Shown one piece after another: positions 44,038 through 54,880 of a DNA stretch of 64,000 bases. The translations under genes were made by a program, and so were the position numbers. The notes under the pieces were generated by a model that was given only the letters and a program-made list of their open reading frames with translations, was not told the DNA's origin and did not search any database. Numbering within the stretch: position 1 is the first letter of the stretch; every line of letters begins with the position of its first letter. Origin of the DNA: Favolaschia claudopus (lineage: Eukaryota; Basidiomycota; Agaricomycetes; Agaricales; Mycenaceae). Location of the stretch: NCBI GenBank assembly GCA_037176885.1, contig JAWWNJ010000072.1, positions 310,001 to 374,000 on the forward strand, in the 5' to 3' direction.

Positions 44038-45041
44038 AAGGTAGAGAGCAACCAAGTACGGTTGCCCCACGTGATTTAGCCTTTTCGAGAAGATATAGTC
44101 CGTTCGTCGTATGCAATAGAAAATCTGGCTCAACAGATCTGAGGAGAGTCCTATCTACGATGTCCCTAAACTTGGACTTGAGAGAAAGCTGTAAAATTGA
44201 AAGACTAGTTCTTGAATGATGCAAAAACGATGAATTTGATGGGATTTTGAGGTCTGCCATCAATTCAGGAACTAGTCCGTCGAATCTCATCTTGCATGCA
44301 TAGTATTTGATTTTTAGGTACCTAGTGGGTGACTTCCCGTAAGCCCAGATACTTTTCTACAATATTTTCGACTATCCGGCGGAGATGCCGAAGCTTCCAT
44401 CAGGACCCCATCGGACTTGGATCTTGCTTACGTTGCGTTTCCGTCGCTCTAAACCTTGCTAGATGTTCAAATCTGAACAGGGGGTCGGTACCCCCTGTTC
44501 AGATTTCAAGCTACTCGAATAAACGGATTTGGAAGGTGTCTGCCTTCCATCCGTTGGTTTCGTCACCGGCATTTTGCCCAGTCATCCTCGGCATCCTCCT
44601 CCCGTAGCTGCCGCCGTACCAGACACCCCGGAGAAAGGTTCCGATCAACGAACATCGCAAAATACGCGTCTTGACGCGTTGAGTCTCGTGCAACACGAGT
44701 AGGGGACGCGTTTGACGGAGGCAGCAGGCTGGTGCCCCATGGGAGAGTCTACTGATAAACTTAGTTGGATTCTAGTCGTCAAAAAAGCTGAGGGAATAGA
44801 GGAGGACTATTTCTACGCCATCAAAGAATAGATGCCGACATCGCTGGCACCCCTCAAATAGCCTCAAATATTGGCCAAAAAGTATCTGGGCTTACGGGAA
44901 GTCACCCAGTATGTATGCACACAGAACTGTAGAGCCAGATTTTTTTAATTTCCCTCGAGCATACATAGGTGGAACGGACTATATCTTCTCGAAAAGGCTG
45001 AATCACGTGGGGCAACCGTACTTGGTTGCTCTCTACCTTAG
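44038..45041. repeat. inverted repeat pair flanking a TIR element
   Basis: About 80 bases at 44038-44118 (GTAGAGAGCAACCAAGTACG, CACGTGATTTAGCCTTTTCG, AAGATATAGTCCGTTC) recur as the reverse complement at 44960-45041 with few differences. The minus-strand open frame at 43862-44290 runs through the left copy (LEKAKSRGATVLGCSLPYM) and similar codons can be read from the right copy, so these may be duplicated fragments of one unknown gene. The right copy directly precedes the integrase-core gene. Confidence 0.6.
44326..44908. mobile_element. 583-bp TIR element with internal perfect hairpins
   Basis: The ends are TGGGTGACTTCCCGTAAG, continuing CCCAGATACTTTT, and the reverse complement. Inside is a perfect 16-bp stem, AAATCTGAACAGGGGG at 44469-44484 against its complement at 44491-44506, with a 6-base loop. 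Further on are two small perfect hairpins, ACGCGTC-TT-GACGCGT (44664-44679) and CTCGTG-CAA-CACGAG (44685-44699). No protein is encoded and no target duplication was identified. Confidence 0.75.
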
Positions 45042-45071
45042 ACGCAGGATTAATACTATCATCGTTTTGCA

Positions 45072-46851
45072 GCTGCAGTCACCGATCTCTCCACCAATCT
45101 CACTGATGCTATAGTCATTGCTCGACTGGGCGATGATATTGATGAATTTGCAGCCATTATTCATGAAGTAAGTTTGCAATCGGAGAAAACTCGAATCCTG
45201 ATACTATTCTTTGTCCAGCATCCCGAAGTCTTTCCTCCCGATGAATTTACAACCCTGAAGTCCAGTGTCAGTGCCATGCAAAACGATGTCCGACTGGCTT
45301 ATCAAGATGCAGTCGATGCCTCGCATCATGGGAGGCCTGTACTTGTTGAGTCGCTCCCATCTAATCCCGATTTTCTTCGATGGGCATATGGGCATAGGTC
45401 AACAGCAAGTATCGCACAATTCCTCGGTGTCGGCCGCTCTACTGTTCGGAATGCGTTGCTTGCAGAGGGCATTGCACAGCCACAATCGAATCCTTTCCCA
45501 GCTGCGGCGGGACAAACCAATGTCTCTCTTGGTGATGAAGACGATATTCTCGACCCCAACCTCCCTATCCCAGAATCGGGAGAGTTTCCCCCCGAAATCA
45601 GCAATCTTGCCCAGCCGACAGTCACTTTCACTGGTCCTGTCTCAGATATCACAGACGATGAGCTGGATATGCTTCTCCTCCGACTACGCACTCACTATAA
45701 GAGAGCAGGGCTAAGTATGCTTGGTGGTATGCTCCGCTGACTTGGACATCGTGTGCCCACACAGCGTGTACGGGAATCACTTCTCCGCATTGATCCTGTG
45801 CGCAGAATCTTTGAGCGCATTCGGATACGTCGTCGCGACTATCGTGTTCTAGGTCCAAATTCTCTGTGGCATCATGCCGGACAGCACGGTGCGCAAAAAT
45901 CACACACTCTACTCATCTCAGATTCTGACAGATATCAGGGCTGATACGTTGGGGCATTGTTATCCACGGATTCATCGACGGTTATTCCCGTCTCATTACA
46001 GGTCTGCGTGCTAGTGACAATAACACGGCTGACACTGTTCTGGAGCTGTTCTTGGATGCAGCCCGGATATATAGTGTTCCATCTCGTTTGCGCGGGGATC
46101 ATGGTACCGAGGATATTTATGTTGCAGCATGGATGGAGTCACGTCGGGGAGTTCGTCGCGGATCATATATCTGGGGACGGTATGGCAGTCTTATTTTCGC
46201 TTGATCCATTGCTCAAGGATTTATAGAAGTGTTCATAATGTTCGTATTGAACGACTTTGGGTTGATGTGACTGCTCAGGTTGGCGCTGCCTGGGGCGACT
46301 TCTTTGTCATGCTCGAGCTGCGCTTTGGCCTTGACATCAATAATGTCGCACACATTTGGCTCCTCCACTTCTTATTCCTCCCAGCCATCAACAGTCAGCT
46401 TGCGTTTTTCGCCGAGTCCTGGAATCAGCACCGTATCCAGATTCGCAATGGCCCGAACCGTTCTCCTACTGACATGTTTGTTTTTGACATGTACATCAAT
46501 GGGGTCCGGGGAGACCAGCTTCCACCAGAAGAGGAAGGCTTGGATCTTGATGAGCTCGAGGTGTACGGAATCGATTGGCAGGGTCTCCGCGACGACAATC
46601 TGCTCGAGTCACAGCGGGGAAACAACCCACTCGGTGAGGGTTCAAGTTCTTGGGTTGGACGTGTTGGACCGCCACCAGACCTTAGCGAGGTTATTGTTCA
46701 GCCCCCTCCAGGCCTTATTAGCGACGAAGAGGTGATTGCGCTGCATGAACTCGTTTCGGCTTTTTTGGGAAGTGGTGAAGAAGCTGACATAATTTCTGCA
46801 TGGAGCACTGCTCTCACACATGTTCGTGTACTACACTCCAATGTATTCTAG
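45072..46851 (+). pseudogene. integrase-core (rve-type DDE) protein gene, inactivated
   Basis: Four exons: 45072-45167, 45219-45888, 45939-46179 and 46227-46851, with introns of 47-51 nt that keep frame. The N-terminal part has a helix-turn-helix-like segment (STASIAQFLGVGRSTVRNAL). The catalytic core follows: NSLWHHAGQHG, GFIDGYSRLITGLRAS, SRLRGDHGTED and NVRIERLWVDV. The second acidic residue (RGDHG) and the third (RIERLW) are present, but the first expected Asp, in WHHxGQH, reads Ala. A TGA at 45738-45740 interrupts LGGMLR/LGHRVP, consistent with a C-to-T change in an Arg codon. The C-terminus runs intact to TAG. This family is widespread in Agaricomycetes without a reverse transcriptase, so it is presumably a DNA-transposon-like gene. 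The start is missing upstream of 45072. Confidence 0.8.
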
Positions 46852-46903
46852 AGAACTCGAAGGTGCATATGGATTTGAATATCTTGGAGAGATACATATC
46901 AGA

Positions 46904-47810
46904 TTAGTCTACATTCAACTCATCAAAGTTTCCATCCCCAGCTTTATCTCCTGCTTCAATGCTTCCCGTTTGCGCCAACTGAAAGGCCTTGTAGATGTGC
47001 GAGGAAAAGGTGATTGCTGCTAGATAGTTGGTCGCACCACAAAGTCGAGTCGTACCATGACCCATCGCAGGGTTGAAGGCAAAGAGCGTCCCAGCAGCCT
47101 GATGAACAACGACCCTCAGCGTCATGTCGACAAAATTACCTCCACCGTTTGCGGGCCACTTGCTGAAGTCCTCAGAAGTAGAATCGATTTGACCAGGTGC
47201 GCTGCCCGCGCGGGTCTGCGATCGTGTTTGGCGTAGACCTGGCGTTGCCAACGTCGAGGAAGGAGGAGGGTTGACGGTACGGCCAACATTAAGGCTGATA
47301 CCGCAGACACCAGACACGTAGCATGGGTCTTTGTGGTATGAGCTCAGAGCTGGGACGATATGAGGTGTGTCAACATGGAAAAGGCGATTCAAATGCTTAC
47401 GCGGAGTAGCCATAAGTAAAGTAAGCCTCGGGAGGAGCTCGCTCGAATGTGGGAAAATTGTAAGCCAGGCCACGGAACTGGATCTGGTACCCACTTCCTG
47501 GAAAGTCGATTCGCTGAGACAGAATCGGTGAAAAGATTATGGACACACCTGCGGCAATGTTCCGCGTGGCGATACGTGGCAATCCGTTCTCCTCGAGGGT
47601 ATCTTCGATTTTATTGGTTATATCGAGCGGCAACCACGCTTTGGCAACAGCCCGAGTGATGGTCACGGCTGCGATCACCTCCGTGTCGTGGTCGGCTTTT
47701 GTTTCTTCATCGAGATTCTTCGTGTAGCTTTTCGCAAGCTGAAAGACCCTCAGATCACGAGGTCCAGCATTGTAACCAAGCTGGACCATGGTGCCGCCGC
47801 TTTCCGGCTT
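46904..47810 (-). CDS. uncharacterised multi-exon protein, possibly a jelly-roll (2OG-oxygenase-like) fold
   Basis: The minus-strand frame starting at the ATG near 47779 reads MVQLGYNAGPRDLRVFQLAK, ADHDTEVIAAVTITRAVAKA, LPLDITNKIEDTLEENGLPR and, after a likely short intron, FPTFERAPPEAYFTYGYSA. After another intron (donor GTAAGC near 47400) come segments ending in ANGGGNFVDMTLRVVVHQ, GTLFAFNPAMGHGTTRLCG and ITFSSHIYKAFQLAQ. The GNFVD-strand-HGTTRL order recalls a double-stranded beta-helix with a distal His and Arg, but the proximal metal ligands cannot be placed with certainty. It converges on the integrase gene with about 50 bp between the stop codons. I do not recognise the function; exon borders in the middle are unsure. 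Confidence 0.45.
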
Positions 47811-48695
47811 ACATGAAACCAAACCAGACGAGGGCAACCCAAGCGCCCGCGGCTAACCCACAAGAGAAGGCGGCTCCCAAATTATAAAGTGGCTTGAATT
47901 TCTCAATTTTTTTGAGGCTGAGAGTAAGACCACGCTCGTGAATCTCGCACATCGCACGAACTACGGTAAGCGAGAACTGGCAGAGAGTGGATAGCGCTTG
48001 AAAGTGAAGTAGACTGAGAGTTCAACCTCGATCGATCTGTGCATATCAGATTGTCTGAAAAAGTGTCACCGTCAGTCGCCGTAAAATTGATTCGGCCGAG
48101 AAGTAGATGAGTTGATATAGTCACGGAGATGAGAAGACAGCCAAGAGTCGTCAAGGTACAGTGGCCGTTGAAAATGGGTTGAGGCCAATGAGCTGCGGTG
48201 GCGTTGTGCCTTGAACTGAACATTCATTCCGCGAGACGCAGCAAGGTGAAATAAAGTTTTCCGGTTGTGACATAGGGTTCTTGTGAGCATATAGTTGTCG
48301 AGCCCAATGGCCTAAGTCGCACAAACGCTGGGGACGTGACGTCGATGAAATTATTAATTTGTCAACCGGTTGGGTATCGCCGTTGGATGAGGATGAAGTC
48401 GCCAGCGTACGTGAATGGCGAACATTATCAGATGCCTGTTCGATGATGAAAACGCTGAATATCAAAAGTAAACCCAATTCGTAACGTGTGTGTTCGTTGA
48501 AGGGCGAGTGAGGAATCCGGTAGAGAACGCATTTAGCGAAGGAGTTGAATTCTTACAAATCTTCAGTTCGAACGACAGCGGTAAGTATTCGCTTGAAGTG
48601 AGCCAACAATCATGAAAACCTGGATTGGAGTGCTGATAGAGATTTTGCGAATTTTGGTTCGAGGTGGGTAAAATCCGACGTGACATAATAAATAT

Positions 48696-49271
48696 TCAAC
48701 ACGGGGACAATTTTGGCATGTGAAGTTGCGAATGGGTAGCACGGCGTTGTGTTTGGTATCTGCAGCTGAATGGAGGCTCAAGCGCAGATTGTAACAGCAG
48801 GAGGTGCTGGAGTTGACGTTGGGAAGAGAGCATAGAGCGTGCGCTAGAAAGTGGAGACTGTGGAGTTGAAATCCGCGGATACTGCTGACAACAGAACATA
48901 AAATGGTATCCAAACGAATTTGGAATAATGTGCTTCAATTGCTGGCTATCGAAAGGCATGCGCCCGTGCTGGGCTTGAATGGAGCCTAAGGGAAAAGAAT
49001 TTGAGAAGTCAAGGTATTCGAGATCTTGAATCAGGTGTTGCCGATGTGCAGCATAAAACAGAGAGCTTAGATGCGAAGAGAACGTAGAGGGATTGTCGCT
49101 TGTAGAAGTAGGCAACCAAACCCAATTCGCGGTGTCACCGTGTGAGATGACGTTTCGCGTGTATTGAATGGAATTCGAAGGAGATGAGGAGTCAGAATGC
49201 GCAGCATACGCTAGCGAACGACTGGATAAATAAACGGTGAAGTCGCACGCCACGTTCGAAGCCGGGTACAA
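48696..49271 (-). CDS. hypothetical ORF, no recognisable domain
   Basis: A 191-residue open frame (segments such as CDFTVYLSSRSLAYAAHSDS and HLIQDLEYLDFSNSFPLGS) with mixed, non-low-complexity composition. Additional minus-strand frames lie on both sides (47903-48477, 49281-49469), so an intron-split gene from about 49470 to 47900 is possible. No signal peptide, membrane segment or motif stands out. It may be an unknown gene or chance. Confidence 0.25.
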   Translation of the reverse strand: MYPASNVACDFTVYLSSRSLAYAAHSDSSSPSNSIQYTRNVISHGDTANWVWLPTSTSDNPSTFSSHLSSLFYAAHRQHLIQDLEYLDFSNSFPLGSIQAQHGRMPFDSQQLKHIIPNSFGYHFMFCCQQYPRISTPQSPLSSARSMLSSQRQLQHLLLLQSALEPPFSCRYQTQRRATHSQLHMPKLSPC

Positions 49272-49469
49272 AAAGAGGGATCAGGATTGGCAGGTGGTTG
49301 GTTGAATGAAGATTAGGCCGCTACTGTAAGGAACACTATCGCCGATGAAGCTTTGAAGAGCGGTGGAGTTGATGGTTACGTCGTCAGTAGTTATTGCCCA
49401 AGTTGATAAACTAGACATCCGGAAATGAGGGTGGTTGAAGAATGAACAAGGAGCTCGTAAGAGTTGCAA

Positions 49470-51384
49470 TTTAAAATGCTCGGTAGCAATCCCCAGTTTG
49501 CGGAATACACTGTAGATCCGGTATGAACGAAAATCGAAAACGAAAACGCGGCTAGCTGATAATGATCAGGCGGCCTTCCAGGCCATCAAGTCCATCAATT
49601 GCCAGCATTCAGAAACGAAAATGACCGGGCAAAGAAGCCGAGAGGATTGGATTGATGTCACAGTCACAGTATATCAATGTACGTGGTCTATTGTGTCATC
49701 GGCCGCTTGCCGAACGCGTCCGAGTGGCTGTACCAGGTCACGCACACGGCGTGTCTTACTTAGCACCTAATTGAAGAGTGAAGATCACTTCACTTCAAAA
49801 TCATAAAATAGAAATTTTTACGATACCCAAGTATGAGATTCGTGGCAAACATGATACTTATAGACAAACACTAAAGGTATGTAAATAGGAAACAAGAATG
49901 GACTACATAAAGTAAACAAATATTATTATTTTATATTTATCTGTTAATTTGTGTTGGCTGCCGGCAGTAGCTAAGTTGCACGAGCATCTCAATTTGCGGA
50001 GGGAAAAAACGGCAATTTCGGTTATTTTTAAGTAGTAGCCGAGCATCGGAACGGGACCAACATGAGCATGTACGTGACCGTGACCCTTGGCGTCATAGAG
50101 CCGACCTTGACTTGTTCCGTCCGACTGCTTCATTTTCGTTTCTGAACCTGCTGCCGACGGGCACCACCGGCCATCTATCGGCTATTCTATATATAGTCGT
50201 TTTCGTTTTCGTTTCTAGTATATACTCCCTCTTCCCCCACCTTCCCCGTCTTTCTCCTCTCCCTGTGCTCGCCGCTCAACGCCAGGACCCTATCTCACCG
50301 AACAAGCGGCGACTCAGGGATACTCACAACACATACAGCACGTTGTACCCCGTCAATACCGCGGGTCTGCTGCTTCAAGCCCTTACCCTGTCTCTCCGCT
50401 GCCCTTCAATCTCGTCAACGCCCCTCAACCTTCAATCTCAAGGACTTCCAAGTCTCAAGCCCTTCCGTTCTGCACTCGTCGGACGTCAAGTCACCTTGTA
50501 ATCTTACTGGCGCCTTCAATTTCTTCCCTTCAAATCTTCACCTGCAAGCAGTTCCTCCGCTCTGCCTTTCTTAACCTGCTCTGCCGCGTAACAAGTCTTC
50601 TTCAAGTATTGTCAAATCGGTTATGTCTCCCGCGTCCTGGATCAAGCAAGCCGCCGGTCGCAAGCCCCTCTCAAGTTGTCAAGTATTACTGTTCAAAGTC
50701 AAGATGCGACAATTCCCCAACCTTGATGATTCCACGACACCCTCCCCCTCACATTCCTCATCCCCCGCTTCCATCGACGCTCTCTGTGTTTTTCTAGCCT
50801 TGTTCCTATAGTACTCCGCAATATATATCATTTCTTTACTATCTTTTGCCGCGATTCAGCGTGTTTCGACGACGATGCAAAGTCATATATGGTGCTACAG
50901 TGTGGTCTATCGACACCATCGTGATGTATCTTCATCAAGTTAATGCCCCTTATCAGGGACTTAGATCTTTCAAAAGGCCCGATGTATTCTTCATCACGCG
51001 GACGAGCGTGATATGCTTGATGACCCTAATAAGGCTTGATATTGCCTTACCAACTTTTCCCGGTTTTGGTGATGGTACATAGCCGGCAACAACCCTGACA
51101 CGTATGCAGCACGTGGTGAAACTTCTGACAGATTATGTAATAAGAACGCACTGTAAGGTACACCCAGACACCGGAATTTTATGGGATGTATATTCATTGG
51201 ATTCCAAACGGTTTGACCGTATCTCTTGGTAACGGCCGGGATTGATGCTGATCGCCGTCCAATTTTCCACTAGCTTTCCAAAGGAATTGATGGGACCCAT
51301 AGGATTTCGATGAGTTTTCATGCGGAGAGCAATCGATATACGAATCTTCGTCATCCATTGGATTGACATAGAATTCCGATGCAC
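49470..51384. other. no certain gene; pyrimidine-rich stretch
   Basis: From about 50150 to 50830 the plus strand is C/T-rich with many TCAAG and CTTCAA words, compositionally like an LTR or leader of a retroelement, but I could not define ends. Open frames there are low-complexity. Around 50860-51200 both strands have short frames without recognisable domains. Confidence 0.35.
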
Positions 51385-51895
51385 AGCTTGTCGGGGCTCC
51401 GCCCCAAACCCCGGGGTATGAATGTAATTTTTTGCTGGATTGCTTGCCCTCGGCGCCGCACTACCGCTCGCTGCACTCGCGGTGCGCGGCACCGTCGGGA
51501 AGGTTCGTGGGAACCGGGAGCAACATCTCGACAGCCGGCAGCAACATCTCGCCATGGTCCCGTGGTTTCGTGTCAAAGTCACGTTACTTTTCGCGTGTCC
51601 TGATCCTTGTGTTTTCATGTATAGGACAAGCTTAAGCACCCCGCCTTCGGCAGGGCCGGCTCGCTGCGCTCGCGTCCCTCCCTACGGCTGGGGCACAGCT
51701 TGTCGGGGCTCCGCCCCAAACCCCGCGTGTTTTTTTTTTGCTGGATTCCGTGCCCGCGGCGCCGCACTACCGCTCGCTGCACTCGCCGGCGCGCGGCGCC
51801 GGGGAAAGCGTGTGAGAAGTCACCTGCTTTTTCACGTGAATTATCACGGGACCTGCGGTCCCGTAGTGTCTTTTATTATAGATAGGATAAGCACA
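51385..51895 (+). repeat. GC-rich repeat family R1, two tandem copies
   Basis: Two copies lie in the same orientation (about 51385-51600 and 51627-51895), each with GCTTGTCGGGGCTCCGCCCC, AAACCCCG, TTGCTGGATT and CTCGCTGCACTCGC. The second ends with a perfect stem ACGGGACC-TGC-GGTCCCGT at 51847-51865, then GTGTCTTTTATTATAGATAG. After interruption by the hAT-like element it resumes at 53318 with AGCACCCCGCCTTCGGCAGG. A 3' hairpin followed by a short tail is a Helitron-like trait. Confidence 0.65.
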
Positions 51896-53317
51896 GGCCC
51901 CCGGTCACTGACATATAGGTCTGTAACATTGAAAACCCGAATTTTGGCTAGTCTCGTAACAAGACTTTATATACTCTTTTGAAGATAGTCGTTCAAACGT
52001 ATATAAAGTCTTGGATTTGTCGAGGGCTCACGCTGAGGAGCGACATTCATCAATGATGAACAGGCCGGCATGATGACGGCTGCCCGTTTTGGAAGAATCC
52101 ACTCAAAAAGGAAGTACGTCCGAGACGCGCTCACTTTACAACTACCTCGCGTTCTTTCGCGTTTTTCTCTTGCTACCATGTCCGGGGAGGAGTCGATTAT
52201 CAATTTTGACACCTCTTCGCCTATACAGCACCAATTCCGAGTCAATAATGCGAGTGAAGGCCGGGATCGAGATGAATCAGCTACAACCTCTCCCGAGTCG
52301 TACATGCACTACATGCACGAATTCCAGCTACTACACACACCCGAGACACCTTCCCGCCCGCTGACTATGCTGGACATACAAGTTCATTCTCTGGCCCAAC
52401 ACCTCAGCTATACCAGCCATCTCCGATTACATATGCTGCTGCTTCTTCCTTCCAGAGTCCTCTGTATGGGTTTCACCCTGTTCATTATACACCTCTATAA
52501 GTATCATCATTCTGCTGAACTGGGAGCTCAATCTACCGAGTCTGGAGATCAATCCACCGAACCCGACGTCGAATCGGAACCGAATTCCGTTGCGCTTGTC
52601 ACACCCATTGAAAGCCTTAGGAAACAAATGGCAGAGGCTTTTGCGCATGATCTGTTCAACGGGATCATTCCAGACACAGCTCTAGGAGGACGCCAACGTA
52701 CACAATTCAAAGGTCGTGATGACACAGAATACGTGGTTTTTCTTGTTTATTTCAACTGCTAGTTCGAGCTGAAAGGGCCGTAGTTGGGTGAGTTTGCAGC
52801 TTGTGCACAAGATGTGCTCCATCCATTGCACTGGATTTTGAGGGTACGAGGTCGTCTGAGCGAGCGAATGTGATTCCATGTCGAGTATTATGCGTAGATT
52901 AGGGTAGTAGAGACAAGAGGGAGTCTATAGAGTGAGCTACAAGCAAGCTACAAGACGAAGCTCTGAAAATACGGAGGTACTTCCTTATTGAGCGGATATT
53001 GCCCAAACGGGAAGCCGTCATCACGGCGAACGCTCAGATCATTGATCGCTGTCGCTCCTCGGAGCGGGGGGGTAACAAGTCCATGACTAAATTTTGGCCT
53101 GATTTACTCTATTTTGCGGCACTGATGGCGCTCTGGCGGCTTCAAAAACCACGATTTTTTTCTGAAGATGCGCGCAAACGCTTAGTTTAGAGGAGTTGCA
53201 TCGCCCTATCTAGTCAAAACCTCCGTCAGATGGCTGGTTCGCGTAATAGACCTCCCAAATTGGACGTTGTTTTACTCTATGGATGTTACAGACCTATATG
53301 TCAGTGACCGGGGGCCT
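51896..53317. mobile_element. 1.42-kb hAT-like element, TSD ATAAGCAC
   Basis: The ends are AGGCCCCCGGTCACTGACAT followed by ATAGGTCTGTAAC and its exact reverse complement. ATAAGCAC is duplicated directly outside both ends (51888-51895 and 53318-53325). An 8-bp duplication points to the hAT superfamily. Its interior has one long open frame (52070-52762) but no recognisable hAT dimerisation domain. Removing it rebuilds a continuous R1 repeat. Confidence 0.87.
52070..52762 (+). CDS. hypothetical ORF inside the hAT-like element
   Basis: 230 residues, or about 195 if translation starts at the internal MSGEESIINFD. The N-terminal third is polar; a hydrophobic stretch (LHMLLLLPSRVLCMGFTLF) is followed by an acidic region (STESGDQSTEPDVESEPNS) and a helical end (PIESLRKQMAEAFAHDLF). 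No zinc finger or transposase motif is seen. It could be the first exon of a degenerate transposase or a captured host fragment. Confidence 0.3.
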   Translation: MMTAARFGRIHSKRKYVRDALTLQLPRVLSRFSLATMSGEESIINFDTSSPIQHQFRVNNASEGRDRDESATTSPESYMHYMHEFQLLHTPETPSRPLTMLDIQVHSLAQHLSYTSHLRLHMLLLLPSRVLCMGFTLFIIHLYKYHHSAELGAQSTESGDQSTEPDVESEPNSVALVTPIESLRKQMAEAFAHDLFNGIIPDTALGGRQRTQFKGRDDTEYVVFLVYFNC

Positions 53318-53506
53318 ATAAGCACCCCGCCTTCGGCAGGGCCGGCTCGCTGCGCACGCGTCCCTACTTCACTACCACCACCACCACCACCGCTTTTTGG
53401 TGAGGAATCTCTGTGGTGAGAATACGCATCGGCAACCCATCGGTGCAGAACAACACCACCTTCTTCCACACTTCAGCTTTCACTGCTTCCCTACACCGCT
53501 ACAAAC

Positions 53507-54118
53507 ATGGACTCGACATCATCTCCCCCACGACATCCCTCTCATGGAACAGAGCATCGTTCCCCAGGTCGCTTTCCCAACCCTAGAGATAAAGCAGCTT
53601 GCGCCAGATTCCGGCTCGCTCGCAAACGACGTACATCCGCTTCTCAGTCGCTCCCCGCTTCCGGCTTCACTTGCGAGCGACAGCTGTGGCATGAGATGCA
53701 CTCGCTGAGGCTCTATGTTCATGGCATGTCGGCTCTCATGGTCGAAGAAACCAAAATCGTTTCCCAGCTCTTGCGTTCCTTCAACGAGATGATAGCTGCA
53801 ACGCTACCGTCGTTTCAGCAGCCTCAGCAGGACCGCCCACCCTCGATGGCGACGCAGACGGTGGATCCGGTCGCCAAGTCTGACGTCATTGGCGACGATC
53901 AAACGCCCAGGCCTAGGACAGGCGACTTGCCGCCCGTTGCACCTGTCCCTGCCGTCCCACTTCCTCCGCCATCCTTCCCGAACTCCAGCTTTGTTCAGGG
54001 CTCGGAATCGTCTTCCCCCAGTCCCCATCCCGGTCCCCAACAATTCCATCCCGGCCCAAGTGTTCCCCGGGCATCGGATGCCAACCCGCTTCCCCCTCCC
54101 CATTCCCGTCCGGCATAG
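53507..54118 (+). CDS. Pro/Ser-rich ORF, possible retroelement gag N-terminus
   Basis: A 203-residue frame that overlaps another (53397-53708) so that a single base shift near 53690 would join them. A helical segment (EMHSLRLYVHGMSALMVEET, KIVSQLLRSFNEMIA) is followed by a long Pro/Ser-rich tail (PPVAPVPAVPLPPPSFP). This layout is common in disordered N-terminal parts of fungal LINE ORF1 proteins. No RNA-binding core follows. Evidence is compositional only. Confidence 0.3.
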   Translation: MDSTSSPPRHPSHGTEHRSPGRFPNPRDKAACARFRLARKRRTSASQSLPASGFTCERQLWHEMHSLRLYVHGMSALMVEETKIVSQLLRSFNEMIAATLPSFQQPQQDRPPSMATQTVDPVAKSDVIGDDQTPRPRTGDLPPVAPVPAVPLPPPSFPNSSFVQGSESSSPSPHPGPQQFHPGPSVPRASDANPLPPPHSRPA

Positions 54119-54396
54119 GGTGGAGACCTCGGGCTGCCAAAGCTCAGAGGGATGTTCAATCGGAAGAAGGACATGAGATGACCTGTGTGTTTTCCCTTGA
54201 CAGTGGTTTTCTCCTTTTCAGCGGACCAGACTTGATAGGTTCTCATGAACACAATCTCCCGTGGTTCCCCTGGTATTTTTCTTTATTTTACTGTTTCTCT
54301 CTGCAATGTATTTGCATTAAGCCGAACCAACGAGGTATTTACCTGAGCTATTTGTATAGCGTAGTTGGTCGTAACTATCGTATCATCGTACCTACG

Positions 54397-54575
54397 GGGG
54401 GTACACAGCTTGTCGGGGCTCCGCCCCAAACCCCGGTTTAATTTTTTTGCGATTTTTTTTGCTGGATTGCACTCGCCGGCGCGCGGCGCCGGGGAAAGCG
54501 TGTGAGAAGTCACCTGATTTTTCACGTGACTTATCACGGGACCTGCGGTCCCGTAGTGTCTTTTATCACCCTCTT
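54397..54575 (+). repeat. GC-rich repeat family R1, upstream of the Helitron remnant
   Basis: It contains CAGCTTGTCGGGGCTCCGCC, the shorter CACTCGCCGGCGCGCGGCGC and the perfect stem ACGGGACC-TGC-GGTCCCGT at 54536-54554, followed by GTGTCTTTTATCACC. It is almost identical to 51700-51880 but has lost an internal block. With the copy at 55716 it flanks the Helitron-derived coding remnant. Confidence 0.7.
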
Positions 54576-54880
54576 TATAAAATTAAGCCTGTCCGAAGCT
54601 TTTAGAACTCCGCTCGGTTATCACCCTCCAGACTGTTCCATATCAAAATCTCACGCTTCCTTTTTTGTGCGTCTCTCCTCCTCCATCTTCCTGCTTCCGC
54701 GCTTTCCCACTGCACGCTCTATTATGGACACCCAGTTGCTATTTTATGTGCGCCTTTGGCGCCATCCTCGAGCGCCTGTACACGTAGTCATTGCAATACA
54801 TCCGACTTTCTCCCAAAACCGCTACACCCAAATTTGAGTCTTCCGACACTCAGCTGCCTTCACATACCAATCTTTTCTCA

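Noticed and set aside
44038..45041. The inverted repeat as the TIR of a larger transposon around 44326-44908
   Set aside because: The repeated blocks have no sharp termini or target duplication and look like copied fragments of one unknown gene rather than element ends.
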